Positions 7,632-15,381 of a stretch of DNA of 21,895 nt are shown piece after piece. The notes under the pieces are model-generated. The model was not told where the DNA came from and searched no databases. It was given only the letters and a program-made list of their open reading frames with translations. Source of the stretch: Oscillospiraceae bacterium. Its GTDB lineage: Bacteria; Bacillota; Clostridia; Oscillospirales; Oscillospiraceae. The number at the start of each line of letters is the position of its first letter. Positions within the stretch are counted from its first letter, which is position 1. The stretch covers positions 1 to 21,895 of the forward strand of contig JAHHRZ010000025.1 of NCBI GenBank assembly GCA_020025515.1, given 5' to 3'. Both the position numbers and the translations under genes were made by a program.

Positions 7632-8852
7632 ATGGACATTATTATCATCGGCGGTGGTGCCTCTGGCCTTATGGCGGCCATTGCCGCAGCCAGATCCCCC
7701 CACAACCGGATTACCATTCTGGAGCGGCAGGCCCGGGTGGGCCGAAAGCTCCTTTCCACCGGAAACGGCCGGTGCAATCTCTCCAACGCCAACCTGTCTG
7801 CCCTGCATTACCACGGCCTCTCGCCGGAGTTCGTAGAACCCAGTCTGGAGGCCTTCGGCCTGGAAGACACCCTGGATCTGTTCCACAGTCTGGGGCTTTT
7901 GACGGTTCAGGAAGCCAGCGGAAAAATTTATCCCTGGTCTGATCAGGCAGGAAGCGTGCTGGATGTGCTCCGCTTTGCCATTCAGAAACCAAATATTTCC
8001 CTGCGAACCGCCTTTGAGGTGCGAAAGGTGCAGCAGTGCACCGATGGGTTCCGGGTCATGGGTGCGGAGGAAGCCCTCACCTGCCAGAAGCTTATCATTG
8101 CCTGCGGCGGCCTGGCGGGTACTGCACTGGGCGGCTCCATGTCCGGCTATCAGCTGCTGAGAAGCCTGGGCCATAAATGCTCCAGGCTCAGTCCCGCTTT
8201 GGTGCAGGTAAAATCCTCTTATCCCCGATGCGCCTCTCTCAAGGGCATCCGGGCCAACTGCCGTCTGTGGGTCACCAGAGATCAGCAGTCCCTCATTGAA
8301 AATCAGGGAGAGGTCCAGTTTACCCAATACGGCCTCAGCGGCCCTGCCATTTTTGAGGTTTCCCGGTTCCTGTGTCAGGAAAAAGGAGACTGGGTGTGTC
8401 ATTTGGATCTTCTGCCCCAGATGACACAGTCGGCCCTTCTTACCCATCTGCGGCAGCGGCAGGCCATGGCCCCCACTGTGGAGGCCGGGGACCTTTTGAC
8501 CGGAACGGTCCACAACCGTCTGGGAAGAACCCTTGTACAGGAGGCCGGAATCGGTTTGACCACTCCCACCGCCTCCCTGACCCGGCAGGATCTGGAGGCT
8601 GTGGCAGCCGTCACAAAGGATCTTTCTCTCACCCTCACGGAGCTGATGGGCATGGACAGCGCACAGGTCACGGCCGGGGGCATCCTCACCGCTGACTTTG
8701 ATCCTGCCACCATGGAGAGCCGCCTGTGTCCCGGTCTCTACGCCTGCGGCGAAGTACTGGACATCGACGGGGACTGCGGCGGCTACAATCTGCAATGGGC
8801 CTGGAGCTCCGGTTATTGTGCCGGAACCAACGCCGGAAAGGAGTCTGTATGA
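7632..8852 (+). CDS. BaiN/HI0933-family NAD(P)/FAD-dependent oxidoreductase
   Basis: This 406-residue flavoprotein has the N-terminal dinucleotide fold IIIIGGGASGLMAA. The family hallmark GRKLLSTGNGRCNLSN follows at about 37-52, and the C-terminal FAD-contacting region is LDIDGDCGGYNLQWAWSSG. This is the HI0933/YhiN family, which includes BaiN, proposed to act in bile-acid 7-dehydroxylation in Clostridium scindens. Most members have no proven substrate, so I do not assign bile-acid activity. Start ATG 7632 has GAGGTG 7 bases upstream. It is the first gene of a three-gene operon whose members overlap by 4 bases, which implies translational coupling. Confidence 0.92.
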   Translation: MDIIIIGGGASGLMAAIAAARSPHNRITILERQARVGRKLLSTGNGRCNLSNANLSALHYHGLSPEFVEPSLEAFGLEDTLDLFHSLGLLTVQEASGKIYPWSDQAGSVLDVLRFAIQKPNISLRTAFEVRKVQQCTDGFRVMGAEEALTCQKLIIACGGLAGTALGGSMSGYQLLRSLGHKCSRLSPALVQVKSSYPRCASLKGIRANCRLWVTRDQQSLIENQGEVQFTQYGLSGPAIFEVSRFLCQEKGDWVCHLDLLPQMTQSALLTHLRQRQAMAPTVEAGDLLTGTVHNRLGRTLVQEAGIGLTTPTASLTRQDLEAVAAVTKDLSLTLTELMGMDSAQVTAGGILTADFDPATMESRLCPGLYACGEVLDIDGDCGGYNLQWAWSSGYCAGTNAGKESV

Positions 8853-10447
8853 TTCGTATTCAGGACATTTCCCTTCCCGTAACCCACAAGCCCCAGCAGC
8901 TCACCTCTGCCGTGGCACGGATGCTTCATGTGGCCCCGGGTGAAATCGAAACCCTGCACATTGCCCGGCGCTCCCTGGATGCCCGGAAAAAGAACCGGAT
9001 TCAATGGGTCTATTCCGTGGATGTTTCCATCCCCCAAAAGGAGGAAGCCCTGCTGCGTCGGGGCGGCAAAATCGGTCCCGCTCCCACATATCATTATGAA
9101 ATCCCCACCCCTGCCCATCTGCCTGCCCGGCGGCCCATTGTGGTGGGCTTCGGCCCTGCCGGTATGTTTGCGGCTTTGCTTCTGGCAGAGGCCGGACTTC
9201 GGCCTCTGGTGCTGGAACGGGGGCAGGATGCCCAGACCCGGCACCGTCTGGTGCAGGAATTTTGGAAATCAGGAATTTTGGACCCCCGCTGCAATGTACA
9301 ATTCGGAGAAGGAGGCGCCGGCGCCTTCTCTGACGGGAAGCTCAACACCGGAACACACGACCCCAGAAACCGCTGGGTCCTGGAGCAGCTGGTCCGCTTT
9401 GGTGCTCAGGAACAGATCCTCTATGATGCCAAGCCCCATGTGGGCACGGATGTCCTGTTGAAGGTGATTCAAAATCTTCGCCGCCGGGTGATTGCCTTGG
9501 GAGGCGAGGTGCGCTTCGGCGCTCAGCTCACAGGCCTTGTGGAAAAAAATGGAGCCTTGGCCGCCGTCAGGGTTTGTACCCATCAAACAGAAGAGGAACT
9601 TCCCTGTGACAGGCTGATTCTGGCCATTGGACACAGTGCCCGTGACACCTTTTCCATGCTTCAGGAGGCCGGACTTCCCATGGAACCAAAGCCCTTCGCC
9701 ATGGGCGTCCGGATCGAGCATCTGCAAAGCCAGATCAACCTCAGCCAATACGGCGGCACGCCGGGGCTGCCTCCGGCAGACTATAAGCTCTTTACTCATC
9801 TGCAAGACGGGCGGACGGTGTATACCTTCTGCATGTGTCCCGGCGGCTATGTGGTGGCGGCAGCTTCAGAAACCCAGGGCATTGTCACCAACGGCATGAG
9901 CTATTCCGGGCGAAGCGGCACCAATGCCAACGCCGCTTTGCTGGTATCCCTTCAACCGAAGGACTTCCCCTACCCCGGCCCACTGGGGGGAATGCTGTGG
10001 CAGAGAGAGCTGGAACAGAAGGCCTATGCCCTTTCCGGCTCCTACAAGGCCCCGGCCCAGACCGTGGGGGATTTTCTCAAAGGGGTGCCCACCACCACCT
10101 TTGGGTCCGTAACCCCCACCTATGCCCCCGGGGTCACACCCTGTGATCTGCACCAGATCCTTCCCGACTGCATTACGGCGTCTCTTTCTCAGGGGTTGCA
10201 GGCACTGGACAGAAAGCTCCACGGCTTTGCATCCCCCGACGCCGTTCTGACCGGCCCGGAAACCAGGAGCTCTTCTCCCGTTCGGCTCCTGCGGGACGAA
10301 CATCGGGAGTCCCGGATTCGGGGTCTTTATCCCTGCGGAGAAGGCGCAGGCTATGCCGGTGGAATCCTCTCTGCCGCCGCCGACGGCATCCGCTGCGCGG
10401 AATCCATTATTGCATCCATATCGGTTCAAAAGGAGGAATTGATTTGA
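8849..10447 (+). CDS. COG2509-type FAD-dependent dehydrogenase
   Basis: This is a 532-residue uncharacterised flavoprotein. An N-terminal region of about 90 residues precedes the FAD fold PIVVGFGPAGMFAALLLAEAG. The family motif FGEGGAGAFSDGKLNTG follows, and the chain ends with the FAD-binding PCGEGAGYAGGILSAAADG. The frame is open back to 8726, but the right start is ATG 8849. It overlaps the upstream stop as ATGA and has GGAAAGGAG just before it. Substrate is unknown. Its pairing with a BaiN-type flavoprotein suggests linked redox chemistry on a common metabolite (inference). Confidence 0.9.
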   Translation: MIRIQDISLPVTHKPQQLTSAVARMLHVAPGEIETLHIARRSLDARKKNRIQWVYSVDVSIPQKEEALLRRGGKIGPAPTYHYEIPTPAHLPARRPIVVGFGPAGMFAALLLAEAGLRPLVLERGQDAQTRHRLVQEFWKSGILDPRCNVQFGEGGAGAFSDGKLNTGTHDPRNRWVLEQLVRFGAQEQILYDAKPHVGTDVLLKVIQNLRRRVIALGGEVRFGAQLTGLVEKNGALAAVRVCTHQTEEELPCDRLILAIGHSARDTFSMLQEAGLPMEPKPFAMGVRIEHLQSQINLSQYGGTPGLPPADYKLFTHLQDGRTVYTFCMCPGGYVVAAASETQGIVTNGMSYSGRSGTNANAALLVSLQPKDFPYPGPLGGMLWQRELEQKAYALSGSYKAPAQTVGDFLKGVPTTTFGSVTPTYAPGVTPCDLHQILPDCITASLSQGLQALDRKLHGFASPDAVLTGPETRSSSPVRLLRDEHRESRIRGLYPCGEGAGYAGGILSAAADGIRCAESIIASISVQKEELI

Positions 10448-11382
10448 AAAAGCCTTTGAACAAAATCGCCCTGTCTCTCCAGCGGAAACGATTTAACAAG
10501 ATTTCCGGGTTTTTGCTGCTTACTTCCCTGCTGATGCTGCTTTGTGTCATGGTCTCTATATTGCTCGAGATTGGAATTTCCCTCCTCCATTCGGGTCAGC
10601 CCCTTGAACAGGCCCTGTACCGAGCCCTTTTTCGGCTCAATGGGGGCTGGGGGTATCTGCCTTACTGCCTGCTGATCCTGATTGTCCTCCGGGTTTGGAT
10701 GGGACGGGGATTCTTTCAAAATGCGGTTCGGTCTTCCCATTCCATGAACATCAGTGCATTTTTCCAGATTTTATCCGTATTTCTCTTTGTACAGGTCTTT
10801 ACCTCCCTGTTTTCCCAATATATTGAGCAAATTCTGAATTATTGGGGACTCAGCAGCTATCTGGCGCAGGAGGCCGCCTCCGGCCAGAACAGCCCCTTCT
10901 CTGTCATCATCTATGCCTCCATCGGCGCTCCCATTGTGGAAGAATTTTTGTTCCGGGGCGCTCTTTTGCAGCGTATGATCCCTTGCGGGAAACGCTTTGC
11001 CATTGTCTTTTCCTCCCTGCTCTTCGGACTGTTCCACGGAAACATCATCCAGATTCCCTTTGCGTTTCTGGTGGGTCTGATTCTGGCCTATGTAGCGGTT
11101 GAATACTCTCTGTGGTGGAGCATCCTGCTTCATTTTATCAACAACTGCATCTTGTCCCAGGTGCTGTCCTTCTTCCCTGTGGCGCAAAGCATAGTCATTT
11201 TGGTTTGTTCCATTGCCGCTCTGGTGATCCTAACCGTAAAAGCGAATCAAATTCGGGCTTATCACCGGAGCTTGCAGCCCATGAGCCGGGAGGCGGTATG
11301 GGGCTTCTGGACCGCACCGCTCACCATCGTTTTTCTCATTGTCGTGCTGTTCAACACCGCATCGTCCATCATGCCCATGTAA
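10444..11382 (+). CDS. CPBP-family intramembrane metalloprotease
   Basis: A 312-residue polytopic membrane protein of the Rce1/Abi (CPBP) family. The three motifs are present: EE at 166-167 with R171 (VEEFLFRG), H198 in FGLFHGN, and H230/N234 in HFINN. These residues form the intramembrane active site in the family. About eight hydrophobic segments are visible. Translation starts at TTG 10444, overlapping the upstream stop by 4 bases, with AGGAGG at 10431-10436 seven bases before it. Substrate is unknown. A TTG start combined with overlap suggests output is set relative to the flavoprotein upstream. Confidence 0.92.
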   Translation: MKKPLNKIALSLQRKRFNKISGFLLLTSLLMLLCVMVSILLEIGISLLHSGQPLEQALYRALFRLNGGWGYLPYCLLILIVLRVWMGRGFFQNAVRSSHSMNISAFFQILSVFLFVQVFTSLFSQYIEQILNYWGLSSYLAQEAASGQNSPFSVIIYASIGAPIVEEFLFRGALLQRMIPCGKRFAIVFSSLLFGLFHGNIIQIPFAFLVGLILAYVAVEYSLWWSILLHFINNCILSQVLSFFPVAQSIVILVCSIAALVILTVKANQIRAYHRSLQPMSREAVWGFWTAPLTIVFLIVVLFNTASSIMPM

Positions 11383-11400
11383 GACCGGGTGGTTTCAAAC

Positions 11401-11443
11401 AAAACAGGTGATTTCCCGAGAAATTGGGAAATCACCTGTTTTT
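11401..11443. terminator. Bidirectional terminator between converging operons
   Basis: A perfect 17-bp stem (11401-11417 with 11426-11442) has an 8-base loop and flanking A and T runs. It ends the plus-strand flavoprotein operon and the minus-strand surface-protein operon, whose last stop is at 11457. Confidence 0.95.
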
Positions 11444-11456
11444 CTATGAATGATGT

Positions 11457-12266
11457 TTATTCCGATTGTACCGGCTTGTTTTTCCTCTTTTTTGCAAGCA
11501 CAAGCACAGCCACCACAACTGCCGTCACAGGCAGGGCCACCACCAAAATCTTCCCGTACAGGGGCCATTCCCGTTTTCCTGTCACTACATCCGGGAATCT
11601 TCCATCTCCCTCGTACTGGTTCAGTTTGTAGTTACCTTCCCTGGTGGCCAGATGCGTCCAATGCCCCGGCTCATTGGTCCCCTCCGCTAAAATTTCTTCA
11701 GGAAAAGTATCCGACTCAATCACTATTTGTGCAGGAGCTTTTTCTGAGTGGATTCCGATTCCCTTTTCCCCTTTCTTTTTCATGGAAGCAGTCAGATACA
11801 CCAGATTTTCTCGTTCTCCATAAATATCTATAACGCCGACTCCATCCCAAGCAGTGATCTCATAGCTCATATCATCCCCAAGCACTTCCACGCCTCTGGC
11901 GCTCATGCAAATGGTTTCGATATTGGTGCCTTCTACAAACCACCACCAAGACTCTTCTTCTGCATAGATTCCATACATGCGTAGTTTTGCTTTATCGCTA
12001 TCTGCATGATAAATGAAATACTCACTGTCTGGAATAAAAACAGAACCATCTGCTGTTGTGTTGCCGCTTACCATGTAATCCATATCCCCCGAAAATTCGG
12101 TGTCTTTATAGATCAGCTTCTTGCCCTCCGCGTTTTCCAGCGTGAAGTCTTCATAGAGATAATAGAAAAACGACCGATCTCCTTCTCCCAACTTTTTACG
12201 GTCTGCTGACACGCTTCCTGCCAGCAGCACTGCCATCAGCACAAATAAAATGACTCGTCGTTTCAT
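11457..12266 (-). CDS. Secreted, C-terminally membrane-anchored protein, paralogue A
   Basis: This 269-residue protein belongs to no family I can name. It has a signal peptide (1-21, LLAGSVSA-D), an ectodomain of about 210 residues, a single transmembrane helix (about 237-258, KILVVALPVTAVVVAVLVLA) and a basic tail KKRKNK. The topology is outside-facing with a short cytosolic end. The ectodomain holds DFTLENAEGKKLIYKD (40-55) and GDDMSYEI (130-137). Both recur in the C-terminal module of the SLH peptidase encoded upstream. It has no LPxTG sortase motif. It is the last gene of a three-gene operon, 15 bases after paralogue B, with GAGAGGTG before the ATG. It matches paralogue B in length exactly. 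Confidence 0.85.
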   Translation of the reverse strand: MKRRVILFVLMAVLLAGSVSADRKKLGEGDRSFFYYLYEDFTLENAEGKKLIYKDTEFSGDMDYMVSGNTTADGSVFIPDSEYFIYHADSDKAKLRMYGIYAEEESWWWFVEGTNIETICMSARGVEVLGDDMSYEITAWDGVGVIDIYGERENLVYLTASMKKKGEKGIGIHSEKAPAQIVIESDTFPEEILAEGTNEPGHWTHLATREGNYKLNQYEGDGRFPDVVTGKREWPLYGKILVVALPVTAVVVAVLVLAKKRKNKPVQSE

Positions 12267-12281
12267 ATCAGCACCTCTCTT

Positions 12282-13091
12282 TTATTCCGATTGTGCCGAC
12301 TTGTTTTTCCTCTTTTTTGCAAACACAAGCACAGCCACCACAACCACTGTCACAGGCAGGGCCACCACCAAAATCTTCCCGTACAGAGGCCATTCCCGTT
12401 TTCCTGTGACCACATCCGGGAATCTTCCGTCTCCCTCGTACTGGTTCAGTTTGTAGTTACCTTCCCTGTTGGCCAGATGTGTCCAATGATCCGGCTCATT
12501 GATCCCTTCTGCTGTAACGATATCAAAAGAACTCCACGGATTGAGTATTATTTGCGCAGGAGCATTTTCTGAATGGACACCCATTCCCGTTGCCCCTTTC
12601 TTTTTCATGTCAGCGGCCAAATGTACCCGGCTTTCCTGCTCTCCACAAACACTTACAAAGCTAGTTCCATCCCAAGTGGTAATCTCATAGCTCATATCAT
12701 CACCAACCACTTCCACACCTCTGCCACTCATACAGATGGATTTTATGTTTTTACCTTCCACAAAACAATACCACTCATCCGGTTGTCCAAAAGGTTCTCC
12801 CATATTTAGCTTTGCCTCGCTGCTCTCTGTTTTAAAAATATAATATTCGCTGTCCGGGACAACGACAGAACCGTCTACTGTTGTGTTGCCGCTTACCATG
12901 TAGTCCATATCCCCTGAAAATTCGGTGTCTTTATAGATCAGCTTCCTGCCTTCTGCATTTTCCAGCGTGAAGTCCTCATAGAGATAATAGAAAAACACCC
13001 GATCTCCTTCTCCCAACTTTTTGCGGTCCGCTGACACGCTTCCTGCCAGCAGCACTGCCAGCAACACAAATAAAATGACTCGTCGTTTCAT
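12282..13091 (-). CDS. Secreted, C-terminally membrane-anchored protein, paralogue B
   Basis: This 269-residue paralogue of the next gene has the same architecture: signal peptide 1-21, ectodomain, transmembrane helix at about 237-258 and KKRKNK tail. Residues 1-82 and 200-269 are almost identical to paralogue A. Residues 83-200 differ at roughly half the positions, including the segment at 95-110 (NMGEPFGQPDEWYCF here). The shared module motif DFTLENAEG and GDDMSYEI are both present. The ATG at 13091 has GAGGT 8 bases upstream. It lies 39 bases after the SLH peptidase stop with no terminator between, so the three genes are probably one transcript. Function is unknown. Confidence 0.85.
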   Translation of the reverse strand: MKRRVILFVLLAVLLAGSVSADRKKLGEGDRVFFYYLYEDFTLENAEGRKLIYKDTEFSGDMDYMVSGNTTVDGSVVVPDSEYYIFKTESSEAKLNMGEPFGQPDEWYCFVEGKNIKSICMSGRGVEVVGDDMSYEITTWDGTSFVSVCGEQESRVHLAADMKKKGATGMGVHSENAPAQIILNPWSSFDIVTAEGINEPDHWTHLANREGNYKLNQYEGDGRFPDVVTGKREWPLYGKILVVALPVTVVVVAVLVFAKKRKNKSAQSE

Positions 13092-13130
13092 ATCAGTACC
13101 TCATTCTTTCATTAAATGATTCCCACACAT

Positions 13131-15182
13131 TTATTTAGTAAAATCCAGTGTCAAGGTCTGCCCCGGTACTGTGCTTTCGTTCAGCACCGCTTCTTCCATC
13201 TCACTATCATAGACTTGAATCGTAGCATCTGCACTATTGGTGCAGATTTCCACACCGTTGTGATTTGGTCCTATCGTTGTCTCAGCAATGGTAACTTGTG
13301 TTTCTCCACTTCCTTCAACAACCATATATTCCCCAGCACTGCCGGTCAGCTGCTCTCGCACACTGTAGACCATATCTTGCCCATCCAATTTTATGCCTGC
13401 CTTGCCGAATTCAAGCTGGTTCGCTCCGGCGGCCTCGATTGTTTGTGCAATTTCTCCGTAGGGGGATATGTAACGAATCCCTACATCTTTAGGCTGACTT
13501 TCGTATGTAAAGCTGTCACTATCTCGAACCGCAAGAACAAATTCCGATTTTTCAGGTCCTCCATTAATCATGTGGACCAATTTTCCAATCATGGTTCCCG
13601 ATAAATGGCCATCTTTATAAACGATTGTTTCTCCCTCCGCATTTGTAATGGTAAAATCATTACTCATATTTACATAAATAGTGGCAGCTTTTTCTAAGCC
13701 TTCCCGCTCCTTTTCTTGATCCTTTTCTCGTAAAATCGTCTGGTCGCTCACTGTACTTGCAGTTACATCTGAATTATTTTTACCGTCAATATCAATGATA
13801 TCAAACGCATCGAACTGATTAAAATAGCAAGCTGCTGTCGCCTTTAATAAGTTCCCATTTGTAAGTGAAATTACACAGGTAGTGTAGTCGTTGGACACAT
13901 AAACATAATTCACATACTGGGTCTTTAAATTGTCACAAACTTTATACTTATAAAACTGTTTGTTATATCCGGAAAGGCTTGTCAATTTTCCACCCTTTCC
14001 GTAGACAACCACAGTATGAGGCCCAACAGTACTATTGTTTTTTTTCACACAAAAACTAAACAATCCCAGTCCACCATATTCCTGACCATCTATCATCTCC
14101 GCCAGGGACTCGTGCTCCATACCTTCTTCAATCGTAGTGCTGGCATCTCCAAACCATGTAGGAGCTATAGAATGGCCTGCCTGCTGTGAGAGATGATAAT
14201 AATTGATGATACTTTCTATAGCCGTAATTTGACCGCCAGTCTTCTCCTTTACCAAAGGCGCTCCTGCCATTCTGGCGGGCTGCTGAATATTATATATTTT
14301 TGGGGCATTATACGCAAACATTCCGTTCAGGTCAATTTTCCCAAGTTTATCCAAAATTGTACACACTGCCATGCCATAGCACATTCCTTGGGGAGCGCTC
14401 TTTTGGTATGCTTCAATAGCGTCCCATTCATATATTGTATTTACAACAGCTTTTAATCGACTATACTGTAATGCAGATATTCCATGTCTATTTCTGCACG
14501 CAAAAGAGCTAGGTTCACTGCTAAACCAAAATTCATCCTCTTTTTTTATAATCCCATCTACCTGAGAAGCAAATCGGGCAAGATATCGTACTGCATCTTT
14601 TCTGGGAACCTTCTTGGTGGGTTCTTGGAATTTTGCCTTAGCATCTAATATTCCATTTTCAACTGCCCATTGCATCGGTTTCTTAGCATAATCGAAAATA
14701 TCATTATAATCAGCACAAGACCAGTTCGTCTCTAATGCAACAGAATAATTCCTTGTATAGTCAGCAAAACGATACAAAAAAGTTACTACCATTTGCTTTT
14801 CTAATGTCTTTCCCGGGGCAAAGCGAGTGGCTGTCACACCTTTTACTATATTCTCGTGCACACCCCAGCGTACAGCATCCGCATAATAGCTATCTGGTGG
14901 TACATCTTCAAACTTAATATTTGCAAACTTTTGGGGTTTTCCAGCCAAGCGATACAAAAATGTGATAAACATTGCTCTATTTACAGTTTGTTCAGGATTA
15001 AATCGTGTCGTTGTAACTCCACGGGCAATATCATTGTCATAGCAATAATTTATTGCATCCCTGTACGCATCATATTCGGTAGATGATACATCGGAAAAGT
15101 TATGTGCTTGTACCGGAGCAGTGCCAATCAGCAAAGAAAAAACCGCTGTCAAAAGTACTAATGCGCATCTATAGCGTTTCAT
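13131..15182 (-). CDS. SLH-anchored papain-like cysteine peptidase with novel C-terminal module
   Basis: A 683-residue exported protein. A signal peptide (1-26, PVQA-H) precedes three SLH domains (about 28-205; NFSDVSSTEYDAYRDAI, FEDVPPDSYYADAV and a weaker third). A domain at about 235-460 carries a papain-like triad by position: Q265 and C268 in APQGMCYGMAVC, H389 in VGPHTVVVYG, and D417/N418 in VCDN. A charged linker (about 485-500) leads to a beta-rich module (about 503-660). This contains DFTITNAEGETIVYKD and GQDMVYSV, matching the ectodomains of the two proteins encoded downstream. The ATG at 15182 is chosen because GAAAGG lies 9 bases upstream; the ATG at 15191 abuts that site. The peptidase call is motif-based. 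The fold could instead be an inactive or transglutaminase-type relative. Confidence 0.8.
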   Translation of the reverse strand: MKRYRCALVLLTAVFSLLIGTAPVQAHNFSDVSSTEYDAYRDAINYCYDNDIARGVTTTRFNPEQTVNRAMFITFLYRLAGKPQKFANIKFEDVPPDSYYADAVRWGVHENIVKGVTATRFAPGKTLEKQMVVTFLYRFADYTRNYSVALETNWSCADYNDIFDYAKKPMQWAVENGILDAKAKFQEPTKKVPRKDAVRYLARFASQVDGIIKKEDEFWFSSEPSSFACRNRHGISALQYSRLKAVVNTIYEWDAIEAYQKSAPQGMCYGMAVCTILDKLGKIDLNGMFAYNAPKIYNIQQPARMAGAPLVKEKTGGQITAIESIINYYHLSQQAGHSIAPTWFGDASTTIEEGMEHESLAEMIDGQEYGGLGLFSFCVKKNNSTVGPHTVVVYGKGGKLTSLSGYNKQFYKYKVCDNLKTQYVNYVYVSNDYTTCVISLTNGNLLKATAACYFNQFDAFDIIDIDGKNNSDVTASTVSDQTILREKDQEKEREGLEKAATIYVNMSNDFTITNAEGETIVYKDGHLSGTMIGKLVHMINGGPEKSEFVLAVRDSDSFTYESQPKDVGIRYISPYGEIAQTIEAAGANQLEFGKAGIKLDGQDMVYSVREQLTGSAGEYMVVEGSGETQVTIAETTIGPNHNGVEICTNSADATIQVYDSEMEEAVLNESTVPGQTLTLDFTK

Positions 15183-15245
15183 AAATACCATCCTTTCAAT
15201 TCGATTCAGTCATTATAGATCGCCCACATGCATCCATGCCACTTC

Positions 15246-15274
15246 ATTATAAATCATTTTATTTATTTCATCAA
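15246..15274 (-). promoter_or_regulatory. Promoter of the SLH peptidase operon
   Basis: On the minus strand TTGATG (15274-15269) and a perfect TATAAT (15251-15246) are 17 bases apart. A second TATAAT lies closer to the gene (15217-15212) but lacks a good -35. Confidence 0.6.
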
Positions 15275-15325
15275 TGCGCTTTGTGCTAAACATTTAGCGC
15301 GGAAAATTATGCTGTTTGTACATGC

Positions 15326-15354
15326 AAAAAGGGTCAGGCTGGTGCCTGACCCTT
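15326..15354 (-). terminator. Terminator of the CobW-type GTPase operon
   Basis: An 11-bp perfect stem (15354-15344 with 15339-15329 on the minus strand) with a 4-base loop runs into five T. It lies 27 bases past the stop at 15382. Confidence 0.9.
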
Positions 15355-15381
15355 AGAGTCTCTATCCAAATTTTCAAGCAA

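Larger units (their letters stand above)
11457..13091 (-). repeat. Tandem gene duplication with conserved ends and divergent centre
   Basis: The genes at 11457-12266 and 12282-13091 are direct duplicates offset by about 825 bases. The DNA for the 3' ends (11457-11660 against 12282-12485) and for the 5' ends (about 12070-12266 against 12895-13091) is over 90% identical by eye. The central 350 bases are far more divergent, with no length change. This suggests either gene conversion at the ends or diversification in the middle. Confidence 0.9.

Noticed and set aside
7473..8795. Minus-strand open frame of 440 codons
   Set aside because: Antisense shadow of the BaiN-like gene that also crosses both divergent promoters.
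8726..8848. Upstream extension of the COG2509 flavoprotein frame
   Set aside because: It lies wholly within the preceding gene; the ATGA overlap with a good ribosome site at 8849 is the natural start.
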